DNA of 64,000 nucleotides from Streptomyces sp. NBC_00370 (GTDB lineage Bacteria > Actinomycetota > Actinomycetes > Streptomycetales > Streptomycetaceae), in assembly GCF_036084755.1 (NCBI RefSeq), contig NZ_CP107968.1, positions 2,796,501-2,860,500 of the forward strand, written 5' to 3'. The notes under the pieces are model-generated. The model was not told the origin of the DNA and ran no database searches. It worked only from the letters and a program-made list of their open reading frames with translations. Of this stretch, positions 1 to 8,201 are shown one piece after another (the first letter of the stretch is position 1; each line of letters begins with the position of its first letter). Made by a program: the position numbers and the translations under genes.

Positions 1-941
1 TCCAGCGCGTACTCGGGGTCGTCACCGCCGCCCTTGACCCCGGCGTCGGCCGCGGCCACGGCGCGCAGGGCAGCGGCGACCCCGTCCGGGGTCCAGCCGC
101 GCATCTGCTGCCGGACCCGGTCGATCTTCCACGGCGGCATCCCCAGCTCCCGCGCGAGGTCGGCGGGACGGCCACCACGGGCCGACGAGAGCTTGCCGAT
201 GGCCCGTACGCCCTGCGCCAGCGCGCTGGTGATCAGTACGGGCGCCACTCCGGTCGACAGCGACCAGCGCAGCGCTTCGAGCGCGTCGGCGGCCCTGCCC
301 TCCACGGCCCGGTCGGCGACGGTGAAGCTGGACGCCTCGGCGCGGCCCGTGTAGTAGCGGGCGACCACCGCCTCGTCGACCGTGCCCTCCACGTCCGAGG
401 CGAGCTGCGAGACGGCGCTCGCCAGCTCCCTCAGGTCGCTGCCGATCGCGTCCACCAGGGACTGACACGCCTCGGGCGTCGCCGACCGGCCCAGCGCCCG
501 GAACTCCGACCTGACGAAGGAGAGCCGCTCGGCCGGCTTGGTGGTCTTGGGGCAGGCGACCTCGCGGGCGCCGGCCTTGCGGGCGGCGTCCAGCAGGCCC
601 TTGCCCTTGGCGCCGCCCGCGTGCAGCAGGACGAGCGTGATCTCCTCGGCCGGGTTGTCGAGGTAGGACTTGACGTCCTTGATCGTGTCGGCGGGCAGAT
701 CCTGCGCGTTGCGCACGATGACGACCTTGCGCTCGGCGAACAGCGACGGGCTCGTCAGCTCGGCGAGGGTGCCGGGCTGGAGCTGTTCGGGCGTCAGATC
801 GCGTACGTCGGTGTCGGCGTCGGAGACGCGAGCAGCCGCCACCACCTGCTGGACGGCGCGGTCGAGCAGCAGATCCTCCTGGCCCACGGCGAGCGTGAGG
901 GGGGCGAGGAGGTCGTCGGGGGAAGACTTTCTGGTGGCCAT
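1..941 (-). CDS. holA: DNA polymerase III subunit delta (partial, 3' end beyond window)
   Basis: Clamp-loader subunit delta, which opens the beta sliding clamp during DNA replication. The minus-strand frame opens at ATG 941 with MATRKSSPDDLLAPLTLAVG and stays open to base 1, so about 313 codons are present and the C-terminus is missing. Recognisable HolA stretches include an AAA+-like start with VVIVRNAQDLPADT, the region LLHAGGAKGKGLLDAA, and the C-terminal helical part with RAADALEALRWSLSTGVAPV and WKIDRVRQQMRGW. The family is usually about 320-340 residues, so only a short tail is lost. It stands upstream of nothing else in its strand direction inside the window; the comEA-comEC-holA order is the usual one in Streptomyces. 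Confidence rests on overall family likeness, since delta has no single catalytic motif. Confidence 0.93.
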   Translation of the reverse strand, partial: MATRKSSPDDLLAPLTLAVGQEDLLLDRAVQQVVAAARVSDADTDVRDLTPEQLQPGTLAELTSPSLFAERKVVIVRNAQDLPADTIKDVKSYLDNPAEEITLVLLHAGGAKGKGLLDAARKAGAREVACPKTTKPAERLSFVRSEFRALGRSATPEACQSLVDAIGSDLRELASAVSQLASDVEGTVDEAVVARYYTGRAEASSFTVADRAVEGRAADALEALRWSLSTGVAPVLITSALAQGVRAIGKLSSARGGRPADLARELGMPPWKIDRVRQQMRGWTPDGVAAALRAVAAADAGVKGGGDDPEYAL

Positions 942-1021
942 CGGGATCCAGGATGGCACGCCCCACTGACAGCGCGGCCCGCGGTGGCGGCGGGAGGTAC
1001 CGGACCTACGGACGCACGGAC

Positions 1022-1258
1022 CTACGGCGCTTCCCGCCAGCCGTCCAGCTCGGCCACGAAGTCGTCGAGCGCCGTGGCGTCCAGCCGCGCCTGCGGGTCC
1101 TCCACCACCACGAGCCATTGGGCGTCCTCGGCGTCGTCCTCGCCGGCCAGCGCGTCCCGTACGAGCTGCGGCTCGTCGCTCACCCCGAAGCGGTCGGCCA
1201 GCTCGCGCGCCACCTCTTCGGCGGCGTCGCGGTCGGGCAGCACCAGTACGTGTCTCAT
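1022..1258 (-). CDS. Small conserved hypothetical protein
   Basis: A 78-residue acidic protein beginning MRHVLVLPDRDAAEEVAREL. The start resembles a small ferredoxin-like or nucleotide-independent alpha/beta fold (a hydrophobic strand, then an amphipathic helix), but I recognise no named family. No signal peptide, membrane segment or cysteine is seen. Base composition at third codon positions is as biased as in the neighbours, which supports real coding. It lies between holA and the YceI-like gene on the same strand, 80 bp from holA, and could be cotranscribed with the former. Function unknown. Confidence 0.75.
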   Translation of the reverse strand: MRHVLVLPDRDAAEEVARELADRFGVSDEPQLVRDALAGEDDAEDAQWLVVVEDPQARLDATALDDFVAELDGWREAP

Positions 1259-1306
1259 GGTTCGGCAGGATATCGGCGGCGCGGAGGCGGGGCCGGTTCG
1301 CCCGGC

Positions 1307-2200
1307 TCAGGCTTCGCCGGTCTTGGGGACGATCTGGATGTCGAGGTCGATCCTGATGCTGGAGCCGACGACGGCGATGCCGCGCGCCAGCATGGACTGC
1401 CAGTTGACGGTGTAGTCCTCGCGGTGCAGCTCGGTCGACGCGCGGATGGCGGCGCGCGTCTCGCCCTCCATGCCGTTGCCGAGCCCGAGGTACTGGGCTT
1501 CGAGCGTGACCGTGCGGGTGACGCCGTGCAGGGTGAGGGCGCCGTTGATCGCCCAGTTGTTGCCGCCGCGGTGTGTGATGCGGTCGCTGTAGAACTCCAG
1601 CGTGGGGTAGTTCGCCACGTCGAGGAAGTCCGCCGAGCGCAGGTGGTCGTCGCGCATCTGCACGTTGGTGTCGATGGAGGCGGCGCCGATGACGACGTGC
1701 ATCGCGGACTGGTCCATCGTCGGGCCGATCCGGATCGCGCCGGCGAAGTTGTCGAAGCGGCCGTGCACCCGGGCGAGACCGATGTGACGGGCGATGAAAC
1801 CGATCCGGGAGTGGGCCGGTTCGATCTCCCACTCGCCGGGGGCCGGCAGCGGGAGCGAGGGCGCTATCTGGAGCGTGATGTCGCCGAGGCCGACGAACTG
1901 CCCGCTCTCCGCGACCGAGACACTGCCCCGGTGCGGGCTGAAGCTCTCGGCCGAGACGGCCAGCCGGTACTCCCCGATGGGGACCATCGCCACGATCGTG
2001 CCGAAGGGGTCGGTCTCACCGCTGACGATCTTGCGGCCGTTCTGGTCGCTCAGCGTGAACTCGGCGTTCCTGACCGGCTCCCCGACGGGGTCGATCACCC
2101 GGCAGGTGAAGAGTCCCGCGCCTTGCGGCACGGAGAGTCCGGAGAGCGGGTTGTTCTTCTGACTCGCGGCCGTCTGTCGGCCGAGCAAGCGGCTGATCAT
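1307..2200 (-). CDS. YceI-family protein with carboxypeptidase-regulatory-like N-terminal domain
   Basis: A 297-residue protein in two parts. Residues about 30-105 look like a carboxypeptidase-regulatory or Cna-B-like beta-sandwich (CRVIDPVGEPVRNAEFTLSD, then GEYRLAVSAESFSPHRGSVS). Residues about 120-297 are a YceI lipocalin-like domain, with WEIEPAHSRIGFIARH, GRFDNFAGAI and LTLHGVTRTVTLEAQYLG as typical strands. YceI proteins bind polyisoprenoid or amide lipids in a hydrophobic barrel. No signal peptide is visible, so the protein looks cytoplasmic, unlike the periplasmic YceI of E. coli. It is transcribed away from the 2544 gene. The ligand cannot be told from sequence. Confidence 0.9.
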   Translation of the reverse strand: MISRLLGRQTAASQKNNPLSGLSVPQGAGLFTCRVIDPVGEPVRNAEFTLSDQNGRKIVSGETDPFGTIVAMVPIGEYRLAVSAESFSPHRGSVSVAESGQFVGLGDITLQIAPSLPLPAPGEWEIEPAHSRIGFIARHIGLARVHGRFDNFAGAIRIGPTMDQSAMHVVIGAASIDTNVQMRDDHLRSADFLDVANYPTLEFYSDRITHRGGNNWAINGALTLHGVTRTVTLEAQYLGLGNGMEGETRAAIRASTELHREDYTVNWQSMLARGIAVVGSSIRIDLDIQIVPKTGEA

Positions 2201-2543
2201 GGTGTGCGTACCCCTGTGCTATTGGCCCTGCGAGGCCGCACCGGGCTCTCGACGTCGTCGTCGGGGCGGCGGCCCTTGACGAATAGGCATTCGATCACTC
2301 TTGCGTTGTTCGAGGCAAACGTACCGCCAAGTAGAGGTCCCGACCGTTACGAGCTGTTACCTGTCCGTGGCCGTACGACGGGCACCCGGTCGAGCCGCAG
2401 CCCGAAGTGGTCCCGGTAGGCGGCCGGCACCGCCGCGTCGTCGGACAGCTCCCGCTCCCGCCGCTCGCCGCGCACGGTCGTGACACGGATAGGGATCGAC
2501 GAATTCAGCCCCGCCGTCGTCCTCGTGTCGGCACGATGGCGCC
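2201..2543. other. Divergent intergenic region with a decayed gene fragment
   Basis: This 343-bp gap separates two divergently transcribed genes and must hold their promoters, though I could not pick a convincing -35/-10 pair. It also contains a short minus-strand stretch with strong coding-like base use, listed separately as a remnant at 2347-2475. The rest, about 2230-2340, has lower G+C than its surroundings (for example around 2281-2340), which suits promoter DNA. Confidence 0.5.
2347..2475 (-). pseudogene. Probable N-terminal gene remnant
   Basis: From GTG 2475 the minus strand encodes about 42 residues including VRGERRERELSDDAAVPAAY then RDHFGLRLDRVPVV. Nearly every third codon position is G or C up to about 2370, after which the pattern collapses (CCA, ACA, GGT) and a TAA follows at 2349-2347. 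That abrupt change suggests the 5' end of a former gene cut off by deletion or rearrangement. I cannot assign the family. It could instead be a very short real gene, which I think less likely. Confidence 0.35.
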
Positions 2544-3086
2544 GTGGACACACAGACTTTGGCGGGAGTGTTCGGCCTGGGCGGCACCGTCGTGGGCGTC
2601 GGTGGCACGTTGCTGGGCGGCATCGTTCAACAACGGCACCAGGCCCGAACGGCGCGCGAAGAGCGGGCGGAGGCCCGGGCGGGCGAGGTGGAGTCCCGTG
2701 GGAGGGTCGTGGCGGAAAAGGCGCTCGCAGAGCTGTACGAGCTGAGGCGACACGCCCTGACGTGGAAGGTGGGCATGTCGCCGGACGAGCGGAATCAATG
2801 GGTGAAGACCGCGAACACCATGGCTGACGATGCCGAGTTGAACGTCGCGCTGATCCCTGCGGCGGACGCGCTGAGGGAGCGTCTGCAAGACGCCCTGAGC
2901 GTCGCTCGCAAGTCCTTCTTCGTGGACGCCTACGAATCGGAGCACGAGCCGTACATGAGCGAGTTCGACGCCGGTCACTCCATCGCGCTCCTCTCGGCGT
3001 ACATGCGAGGCGACGGAGCACTGCCCACACCTACAGAACGCGAACGACGGGAGTGCGCAGCACGCGAGACCCGGCAGGGGCTGTAG
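2544..3086 (+). CDS. Hypothetical protein with N-terminal membrane anchor and helical domain
   Basis: A 180-residue protein of unknown function. Residues 8-28 form a glycine-rich hydrophobic helix (GVFGLGGTVVGVGGTLLGGI) likely to be a membrane segment. It is followed by a highly charged helix (residues 30-60, rich in E, R and A) that may form a coiled coil, then a soluble helical domain to residue 170. GTG 2544 is the first start; no good Shine-Dalgarno precedes it. Third-position bias is a little weaker than in backbone genes, and the neighbours are also unrecognised, so this may be accessory DNA between the YceI gene and comEC. A hairpin at 3103-3134 follows directly. Confidence 0.7.
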   Translation: MDTQTLAGVFGLGGTVVGVGGTLLGGIVQQRHQARTAREERAEARAGEVESRGRVVAEKALAELYELRRHALTWKVGMSPDERNQWVKTANTMADDAELNVALIPAADALRERLQDALSVARKSFFVDAYESEHEPYMSEFDAGHSIALLSAYMRGDGALPTPTERERRECAARETRQGL

Positions 3087-3102
3087 CCGCCGAAGCGGAG
3101 TT

Positions 3103-3134
3103 GACGGGATCAGCCCCATGGGACTGATCCCGTC
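3103..3134 (+). terminator. Perfect inverted repeat downstream of the 2544 gene
   Basis: An 11-bp arm GACGGGATCAG at 3103-3113 is exactly complementary to 3124-3134, with a 10-base loop that is itself partly palindromic. It begins 16 bp after the stop codon at 3086. There is no U-run, as is common for Streptomyces terminators. Confidence 0.65.
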
Positions 3135-3333
3135 GGCATGTTCAGCCCGTGGACTCAACAGAGACGGGGCCAGATTCAAGATCACTGCGTGCATCGACCG
3201 TGGGGCTTCGCGTGTCGGCTCGGACAGTGCGTCGAAAGCCGTCGCCTCTCGCCTGAACGACGAATCGGGGCCGCCTGTCTCGTCCCGGAAGCTGGATAGT
3301 GCAGCTCCCCGAGAACCTCGCGAAGTCGAGGCC

Positions 3334-3594
3334 TCAGGCCTTGTCACCCTCTCCGTCGTCGCCTCTGGAGAAACGGACCTCACGCTTCTCCATCCACCGG
3401 TAAGACCAGTCCATCTCGGCCGTGACGGTCTTGATGCTCCCCTCGGGGAGCTGCTCCATGGCGGCTACCAGAGCCGCCTCGACGACGGCGTTGTACGTGG
3501 CTCTGACCCGAGCCTCGCCCACTGTCGAGCCAGCGGTCTGGAGGTCGATATCGAGCGTGATCGTCAGGTGCTTCGGCGCGGGATCCTGCGCCAT
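3334..3594 (-). CDS. Small hypothetical protein
   Basis: An 86-residue protein beginning MAQDPAPKHLTITLDIDLQT, predicted to be a small alpha/beta fold: strand, then helix RATYNAVVEAALVAAMEQL, then strand KTVTAEMDWSYRWM, with a charged tail. No known motif. It converges with the 2544 gene, and the terminator-like hairpin at 3103-3134 lies between them. A reasonable Shine-Dalgarno (GGAGGGAC on the minus strand, about 3597-3604) precedes ATG 3594, supporting translation. Likely part of a small lineage-specific patch next to comEC. Confidence 0.65.
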   Translation of the reverse strand: MAQDPAPKHLTITLDIDLQTAGSTVGEARVRATYNAVVEAALVAAMEQLPEGSIKTVTAEMDWSYRWMEKREVRFSRGDDGEGDKA

Positions 3595-3646
3595 GGTCCC
3601 TCCCCAGTAGCGACGTAGGAACCGTCAGTATCGATTCAACAAGCGA

Positions 3647-3718
3647 TCACCGCCATGGAACATGCCAAAAACCCTCAAGTGGGTGTCCCCCGAAGAGAAT
3701 GTGGCGCGACATGTCCAT
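3647..3718 (-). CDS. Possible 23-residue peptide after comEC
   Basis: The comEC stop codon at 3733 is followed at once by AGGAG and, nine bases later, ATG 3718. This opens a 23-codon frame starting MDMSRHILFGGHP and ending WHVPWR. The ribosome-binding site is better placed than in many real genes here. The base composition is not GC-biased at third positions, so it may be fortuitous. No homologue is recognised. Confidence 0.25.
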   Translation of the reverse strand: MDMSRHILFGGHPLEGFWHVPWR

Positions 3719-3732
3719 CGTCCGAGTCTCCT

Positions 3733-6204
3733 TCACCCGACGGTCAGATCCTGCCCCCGGGGCACCGCCCGCAGTGCGCGGCCGGCGCCCGTGACGGCGA
3801 TCGCGCCGTTCGTGTCCGTGCGCAGCACGGCCGCTCCCCCGGTGGTGAGCGCGGCGAGGGTTCTGGGCGACGGGTGGCCGTACATGTTGTGCCTCCCCGA
3901 GGAGATGAGCGCCAGCCGGGGGTGGATGTGGCGGAGCAGGCCCGGGTCCTGGTGGGCGGAGCCGTGGTGGGCGACCTTGAGGACGTCCACCGGCGGCAGC
4001 GCCGGGTTGTCCCGTAGCAGGCTCTGCTGGGCCGCCGGTTCGAGGTCGCCGGGGAGCAGCAGTGTGGGGCCGCCGGCGATCCGTACGAGCAGCGCGACGC
4101 TGGAGTCGTTCGGCTCGCCCGTCACGGGTCCCGGTCCCGCGCGCGGCCACAGCACCCGCCAGGCGAGCGGCCCGATGCGGCGCTGCTCGCCCGGCGCGAC
4201 CGGTACAACGGGCACCCGCGCCGACGCCGCGGTCCTGCGGACGAAGGCGCTCTGCTCGCGGGGCTCGGGGAAGGTGGTCGTCTCCACGGCGCCCACCGCC
4301 CGGCCCCGCAACACCCCGGGCAGCCCGGTGACATGGTCGGCGTGGAAGTGGGTGAGCAGCAGCAGCGGGACACGTGTGACGCCGAGATCCCGCAGACAGT
4401 TGTCGACGAGGGCGGGCTCGGGTCCCGCGTCCACCACCACCGCCGTGCCGTCGCCTGCGGCGAGCACGGTGGCGTCGCCCTGGCCGACGTCGCACATCGC
4501 GAACGTCCAGCCGGGCGGCGGCCATCCGGTAACGATCCGGGTGAGCGGTGGCGGCCGCACCACGGCGAGCAGCAGGAGCACCGTGCACCCGGCGGTCGCC
4601 CAGGGGTGGCGGGGTACGTACCGCGCGCCGTACACGGCGAGCGCCGTCAGTACGGCGAGCAGCGCTCCGCCCGGCCAGCCGTCCGGCCAGTCGACCCGCG
4701 CGCCCGGCAGCCCGGCTCCGGCGCGCGCGACAGCGGCGATCCACCCGGCGGGCCAGCCGGCGCACCGGGCAAGCAGCTCGGCCACGGGCATGGCGACCGG
4801 CGCGAGCCCCAGCGCCGCGAAGCCGAGGACCGTGGCCGGGGCGACCGCCAGCTCGGCGAAGAGATTGCACGGGACGGCCACCAGACTCACCCGCGCGGCG
4901 AAGACCACCACGACGGGAGCGCACACGGCCTGCGCGGCCCCGGCCGCCGCCAGCACCTCGGCGAGCCGTCCCGGCACCCCGCGACGGCGCAGCGCCGCGC
5001 TCCACCGGGGCGCGATCGTCAGCAGGGAGCCGGTGGCCAGTACGGACAGCAGGAAGCCGTAACCCCGCGCCAGCCAGGGGTCGTAGAGCACCAGTAGCAG
5101 AACCGCGGCCGCGAGGGCGGGGAGCAGGGATCTGCGGCGCCCGGTGCCGATGGCGAGCAGCGTGATCACTCCGCAGGCCGCGGCGCGCAGCACGCTCGGC
5201 TCCGGGCGGCAGACCACCACGAAGCCCAGGGTGAGCACCCCGCCGAGCAGCGCGGTCGCCCGCAGCGGGATCCCCAGCCGGGCGGCGAGCCCGCGCCGCT
5301 CGGCCCGCAGCGCCAGCCCCGGCGGGCCGATCAGCAGCGCGAGGACGATCGCCAGATTGGCTCCGCTGACGGCCGTCAGATGGGCGAGGTCGGTCGCCTT
5401 GAACGCCTCGTCCAGCTCCGGCGAGATCCGTGACGTGTCGCCGACGACCAGTCCCGGCAGCAGGGCGCGGGCGTCGGACGGCAGGCCGTCGGTCGCTTCC
5501 CGCAGTCCGGCACGCAGCTCACCGGCCCGGCGCTGGAGCCCGGTCGGCGGCCCGCCGACCGCCGGTGGTCCGGCGCCCTCCGCCCGGAGCACCGCCGCGT
5601 AGCGCACGTCACCGTCCGTCGGGGGCTCCAGCCGTCCGGTCACCCGCAGCCGGGTGGAGGGCAGCAGCTCCTGCCAGGACGCGAGGTGGTCGCCGGGCGT
5701 GGCGAAGACCTGGACGGGGGTACGGCCCGCTGTGGCGCGCCCGTCGGGCCCCGTCACCAGTACGGCGTCGGCGTCGAGCATCACCCCGGCGTCCGAGAGC
5801 TGGTCCCCGCGCACCTTCGGCCGGGTGAGCCGTGGGTCCGAGGTGACGGTCAGCTCGACGGTCACCCGGGCGTACCGCTCGGCCAGCCCCGGCACGGGAC
5901 CCCGGCGCAGATCGGCGCCGTGCAGCCCGGCGCAGGCCGCGCCCGCCGCCGCGCACAGGAGGGCGGTCGCCACCGCCACCCGGCCGGGCCGCCGCCCCCG
6001 TACCAGCAGCAGCGCCGCCGCTGCCAGCAGGCAGACAGCCACGCCGGCGCCGGTCCAGCGTCCCGGCGCCCCGATGGCGAGGGCGGCGGCCCCCCACGCC
6101 GCCATGGCGGGTGGCAGCAGCCGCAGATCCGCCGGGGCCTCCTGTCGTGGATCGGCGTCGCCGAGCCGTCCGCCGGCCGCCGCATGGACCACGGGCCGCT
6201 TCAT
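3733..6204 (-). CDS. comEC: ComEC/Rec2-family DNA uptake channel
   Basis: An 823-residue integral membrane protein forming the inner-membrane channel that takes up single-stranded DNA. The first about 70 residues carry two hydrophobic segments. Residues about 85-230 are a soluble OB-like (DUF4131-like) domain. Residues about 240-570 are the multi-helix competence domain, with the signature HLTAVSGANLAIVLAL and GLALRAERRGLAARLGIPLR. Residues about 585-823 form a metallo-beta-lactamase-like domain with the metal motif THFHADHVTG near residue 617 and a later VDVLKVAHHGSAHQD. The start ATG 6204 overlaps the comEA stop by four bases, so the two are translationally coupled. Streptomyces are not generally thought naturally transformable, so the physiological role is uncertain. 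Confidence 0.95.
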   Translation of the reverse strand: MKRPVVHAAAGGRLGDADPRQEAPADLRLLPPAMAAWGAAALAIGAPGRWTGAGVAVCLLAAAALLLVRGRRPGRVAVATALLCAAAGAACAGLHGADLRRGPVPGLAERYARVTVELTVTSDPRLTRPKVRGDQLSDAGVMLDADAVLVTGPDGRATAGRTPVQVFATPGDHLASWQELLPSTRLRVTGRLEPPTDGDVRYAAVLRAEGAGPPAVGGPPTGLQRRAGELRAGLREATDGLPSDARALLPGLVVGDTSRISPELDEAFKATDLAHLTAVSGANLAIVLALLIGPPGLALRAERRGLAARLGIPLRATALLGGVLTLGFVVVCRPEPSVLRAAACGVITLLAIGTGRRRSLLPALAAAVLLLVLYDPWLARGYGFLLSVLATGSLLTIAPRWSAALRRRGVPGRLAEVLAAAGAAQAVCAPVVVVFAARVSLVAVPCNLFAELAVAPATVLGFAALGLAPVAMPVAELLARCAGWPAGWIAAVARAGAGLPGARVDWPDGWPGGALLAVLTALAVYGARYVPRHPWATAGCTVLLLLAVVRPPPLTRIVTGWPPPGWTFAMCDVGQGDATVLAAGDGTAVVVDAGPEPALVDNCLRDLGVTRVPLLLLTHFHADHVTGLPGVLRGRAVGAVETTTFPEPREQSAFVRRTAASARVPVVPVAPGEQRRIGPLAWRVLWPRAGPGPVTGEPNDSSVALLVRIAGGPTLLLPGDLEPAAQQSLLRDNPALPPVDVLKVAHHGSAHQDPGLLRHIHPRLALISSGRHNMYGHPSPRTLAALTTGGAAVLRTDTNGAIAVTGAGRALRAVPRGQDLTVG

Positions 6205-6803
6205 GGCCGTACGAGCGGCTGAAGGTCGGCGAACCTGCGGTCCCCGATGCCGTTGACCTCACGGAGCTGGTCGACGGAGCGGAAGCCGCCGTTCTGGGTG
6301 CGGTAGTCGACGATGTGCTGGGCGAGCACAGGACCGACCCCGGGCAGGGTGTCCAGCTGGTCCACCGTGGCCGAGCCGAGGCTCACCGGGCTCGCCGGCT
6401 GCGCGCCGCCACCGCCGCCGCCACCGCCGGACGGTCCCGGCACCGCGCCGCCGGGGGCCGGGGGCGCAGGGGCGCCCACGACGACCTGTTCGCCGTCGAG
6501 CAGCACCCGGGCCCGGTTCAGCGCGGTCAGATCCGTACCGGCCTTGACGCCCCCGGCCGCCCGCAGGGCGTCGGAGACCCGGGACCCTGCGGGCAGCCGC
6601 AGCACTCCGGGGTTGCGGACCTTGCCGCTGACATCGACGACGACCCGCGCGGACGAGGTGGCGGCGGCTGCCGACGGGCCCGGCGAAGGTGACGGCTCGG
6701 GGAAAGGCACCGCCTGACCGACCGCCTGCGGCGCACTGACGGCCTGCGGCCGCGCCGACCAGAAATGCTGGGCCGCCAGCACGACCGCCACGACGAGGAC
6801 CAC
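6201..6803 (-). CDS. comEA: ComEA-like helix-hairpin-helix DNA-binding protein (5' end uncertain)
   Basis: DNA receptor of the competence machinery. Starting at GTG 6803 gives 200 residues: a transmembrane helix at once (VLVVAVVLAAQHFW), a SLBB-like domain (VVDVSGKVRNPGVLRLPAGS to VLLDGEQVVVG), a proline/glycine linker, then two helix-hairpin-helix motifs (LPGVGPVLAQHIVDYR and VNGIGDRRFADL). The same reading frame continues upstream with coding-like sequence (RADALFGGLPAPP, RLSLWLQLRCGLEPRTLA) to about 7000 but has no ATG, GTG or TTG before an in-frame stop at 7128. A plausible start with ATG 7126 (MALRTPLRTPLRTPSRL) lies in a different frame. A frameshift or sequencing error in the N-terminal cytoplasmic region is therefore likely. 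The stop overlaps the comEC start. Confidence 0.88.
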   Translation of the reverse strand: MVLVVAVVLAAQHFWSARPQAVSAPQAVGQAVPFPEPSPSPGPSAAAATSSARVVVDVSGKVRNPGVLRLPAGSRVSDALRAAGGVKAGTDLTALNRARVLLDGEQVVVGAPAPPAPGGAVPGPSGGGGGGGGAQPASPVSLGSATVDQLDTLPGVGPVLAQHIVDYRTQNGGFRSVDQLREVNGIGDRRFADLQPLVRP

Positions 6804-7269
6804 CGCGAGCGCCGCCAGCGTCCGGGGCTCCAGACCGCAGCGGAGCTGGAGCCACAGCGACAGCCGGGCGCGCCGCCCCGTGCCGGGCGTGTCGGGTACG
6901 GGGGTCTCGGCGGCCGGCGGCGCCGGCAGCCCGCCGAAGAGAGCGTCGGCGCGCGTGCGCTGCGGCGCTTCACCCGGCCGGTACCGGGCGCGGCCATGAC
7001 GCCCACGGGCGCCGGCCCGGCCGTCGGAAGCGGGGCGCGCCCCGGGCCGCTGGTGGCGGCGCCGGTGCGCGGGCGGAGCCGAGAAGGGGTGCGAAGAGGA
7101 GTCCGGAGAGGAGTGCGAAGAGCCATGTCACAGGAGGCTAGACAGATCGGCGGAATACCGATGATCAAGCTCAATTCCTGTGGAAAAACTGCCAGTTGTG
7201 GATAAGTCCATCACCCGAAAGCGCCACCCGACGGCACCCGACCCATCCGACGGCACCCGTCGACGCCGC
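6804..7269. other. comEA upstream region: apparent out-of-frame N-terminal coding and two DnaA-box-like sites
   Basis: Between GTG 6803 and the degV stop there is no intact gene. About 6804-7126 reads as the N-terminal cytoplasmic part of ComEA split over two frames. About 7130-7205 is AT-richer, non-coding, and contains TGTGGAAAA at 7179-7187 and TGTGGATAA at 7197-7205. These read as TTTTCCACA and TTATCCACA on the minus strand and resemble DnaA boxes. About 7206-7269 shows nothing I can name. Confidence 0.4.
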
Positions 7270-8115
7270 TCAGCGCGGTGAGACCACAGCTCCCAGCAGC
7301 CCCGGCCCGGTGTGTGCCCCGATCACCGCGCCCACCTCGCTCACATGCAGATCCACCAGCCCCGGCACCCGCGTCCGCAGCCGGTCGGCGAGCGTCGCCG
7401 CCCGCTCGTGCGCCGCCAGATGGTGCACAGCGATGTCCACGGCGTGTTCGCCCGCCCGCTCGATCACCAGCTCCTCCAGCCGGGCGATCGCCTTGGACGC
7501 CGTCCGCACCTTCTCCAGCAGTTCGATCCGCCCGTCGTCCAGCTGGAGCAGCGGTTTCACCGAGAGCGCCGAGCCGAGCAGCGCCTGGGTGGCGCCGATC
7601 CGGCCGCCCCTGCGCAGATAGTCCAGCGTGTCGACGTAGAAGTAGGCGGCCGTTCCCGCGGCCCGTTTCTCCGCGGCGGCCACCGCCTCGTCCAGGCTGC
7701 CGTCCGCGTCGGCGGACTCGGCCGCAGCGAGCGCGCAGAACCCGAGGGCCATCGCCACCATGCCGGTGTCCACCACCCGCACCGGTACGGGTGCTTCCTT
7801 CGCCGCGAGCAGCGCGGCGTCGTACGTCCCGGAGAACTCGGCCGACAGGTGCAGCGACACGATTCCGGTCGCCCCGGCCTCGGCCGCCTTGCGGTACGTG
7901 GCGGCGAAGACGTCGGGGCTGGGCCGCGACGTGGTGACGGAGTGGCGCTTCTGCAGCGCCAGGGCCAGCGAGCGGGCCGAGATCTCCGTGCCCTCCTCCA
8001 GCGCACGGTCGCCGAGCACCACGGTCAGCGGCACCGCTGTGATGCCGTGCCGCTCCATCGTCTGGGGCGGCAGGTAGGCCGTTGAATCGGTGACGATCGC
8101 GACATGGCGGGACAT
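7270..8115 (-). CDS. DegV-family fatty-acid-binding protein
   Basis: A 281-residue DegV protein. The family binds long-chain fatty acids and, in some bacteria, presents them to fatty-acid kinase. ATG 8115 gives MSRHVAIVTDSTAYLPPQTM, the typical DegV start. Also present are the T-S-R-P-S-P loop (SVTTSRPSPDVF) and the S-x-x-x-S-G-T-Y segment (HLSAEFSGTYDAALLA) that line the lipid pocket, and the C-terminal domain with LRRGGRIGATQALLGSAL and VGAVIGAHTGPG. Upstream in-frame codons are rejected because family proteins begin at this methionine. No FakA-like kinase gene is seen next to it. Confidence 0.93.
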   Translation of the reverse strand: MSRHVAIVTDSTAYLPPQTMERHGITAVPLTVVLGDRALEEGTEISARSLALALQKRHSVTTSRPSPDVFAATYRKAAEAGATGIVSLHLSAEFSGTYDAALLAAKEAPVPVRVVDTGMVAMALGFCALAAAESADADGSLDEAVAAAEKRAAGTAAYFYVDTLDYLRRGGRIGATQALLGSALSVKPLLQLDDGRIELLEKVRTASKAIARLEELVIERAGEHAVDIAVHHLAAHERAATLADRLRTRVPGLVDLHVSEVGAVIGAHTGPGLLGAVVSPR

Positions 8116-8201
8116 GAGCGGGAGGTTACCCGTCGTCGCCCCCGGTCGGCAGCTCGGCCCCGCGTCGATGATCGATTCGACCGGACCCATGATCGATTCG
8201 G

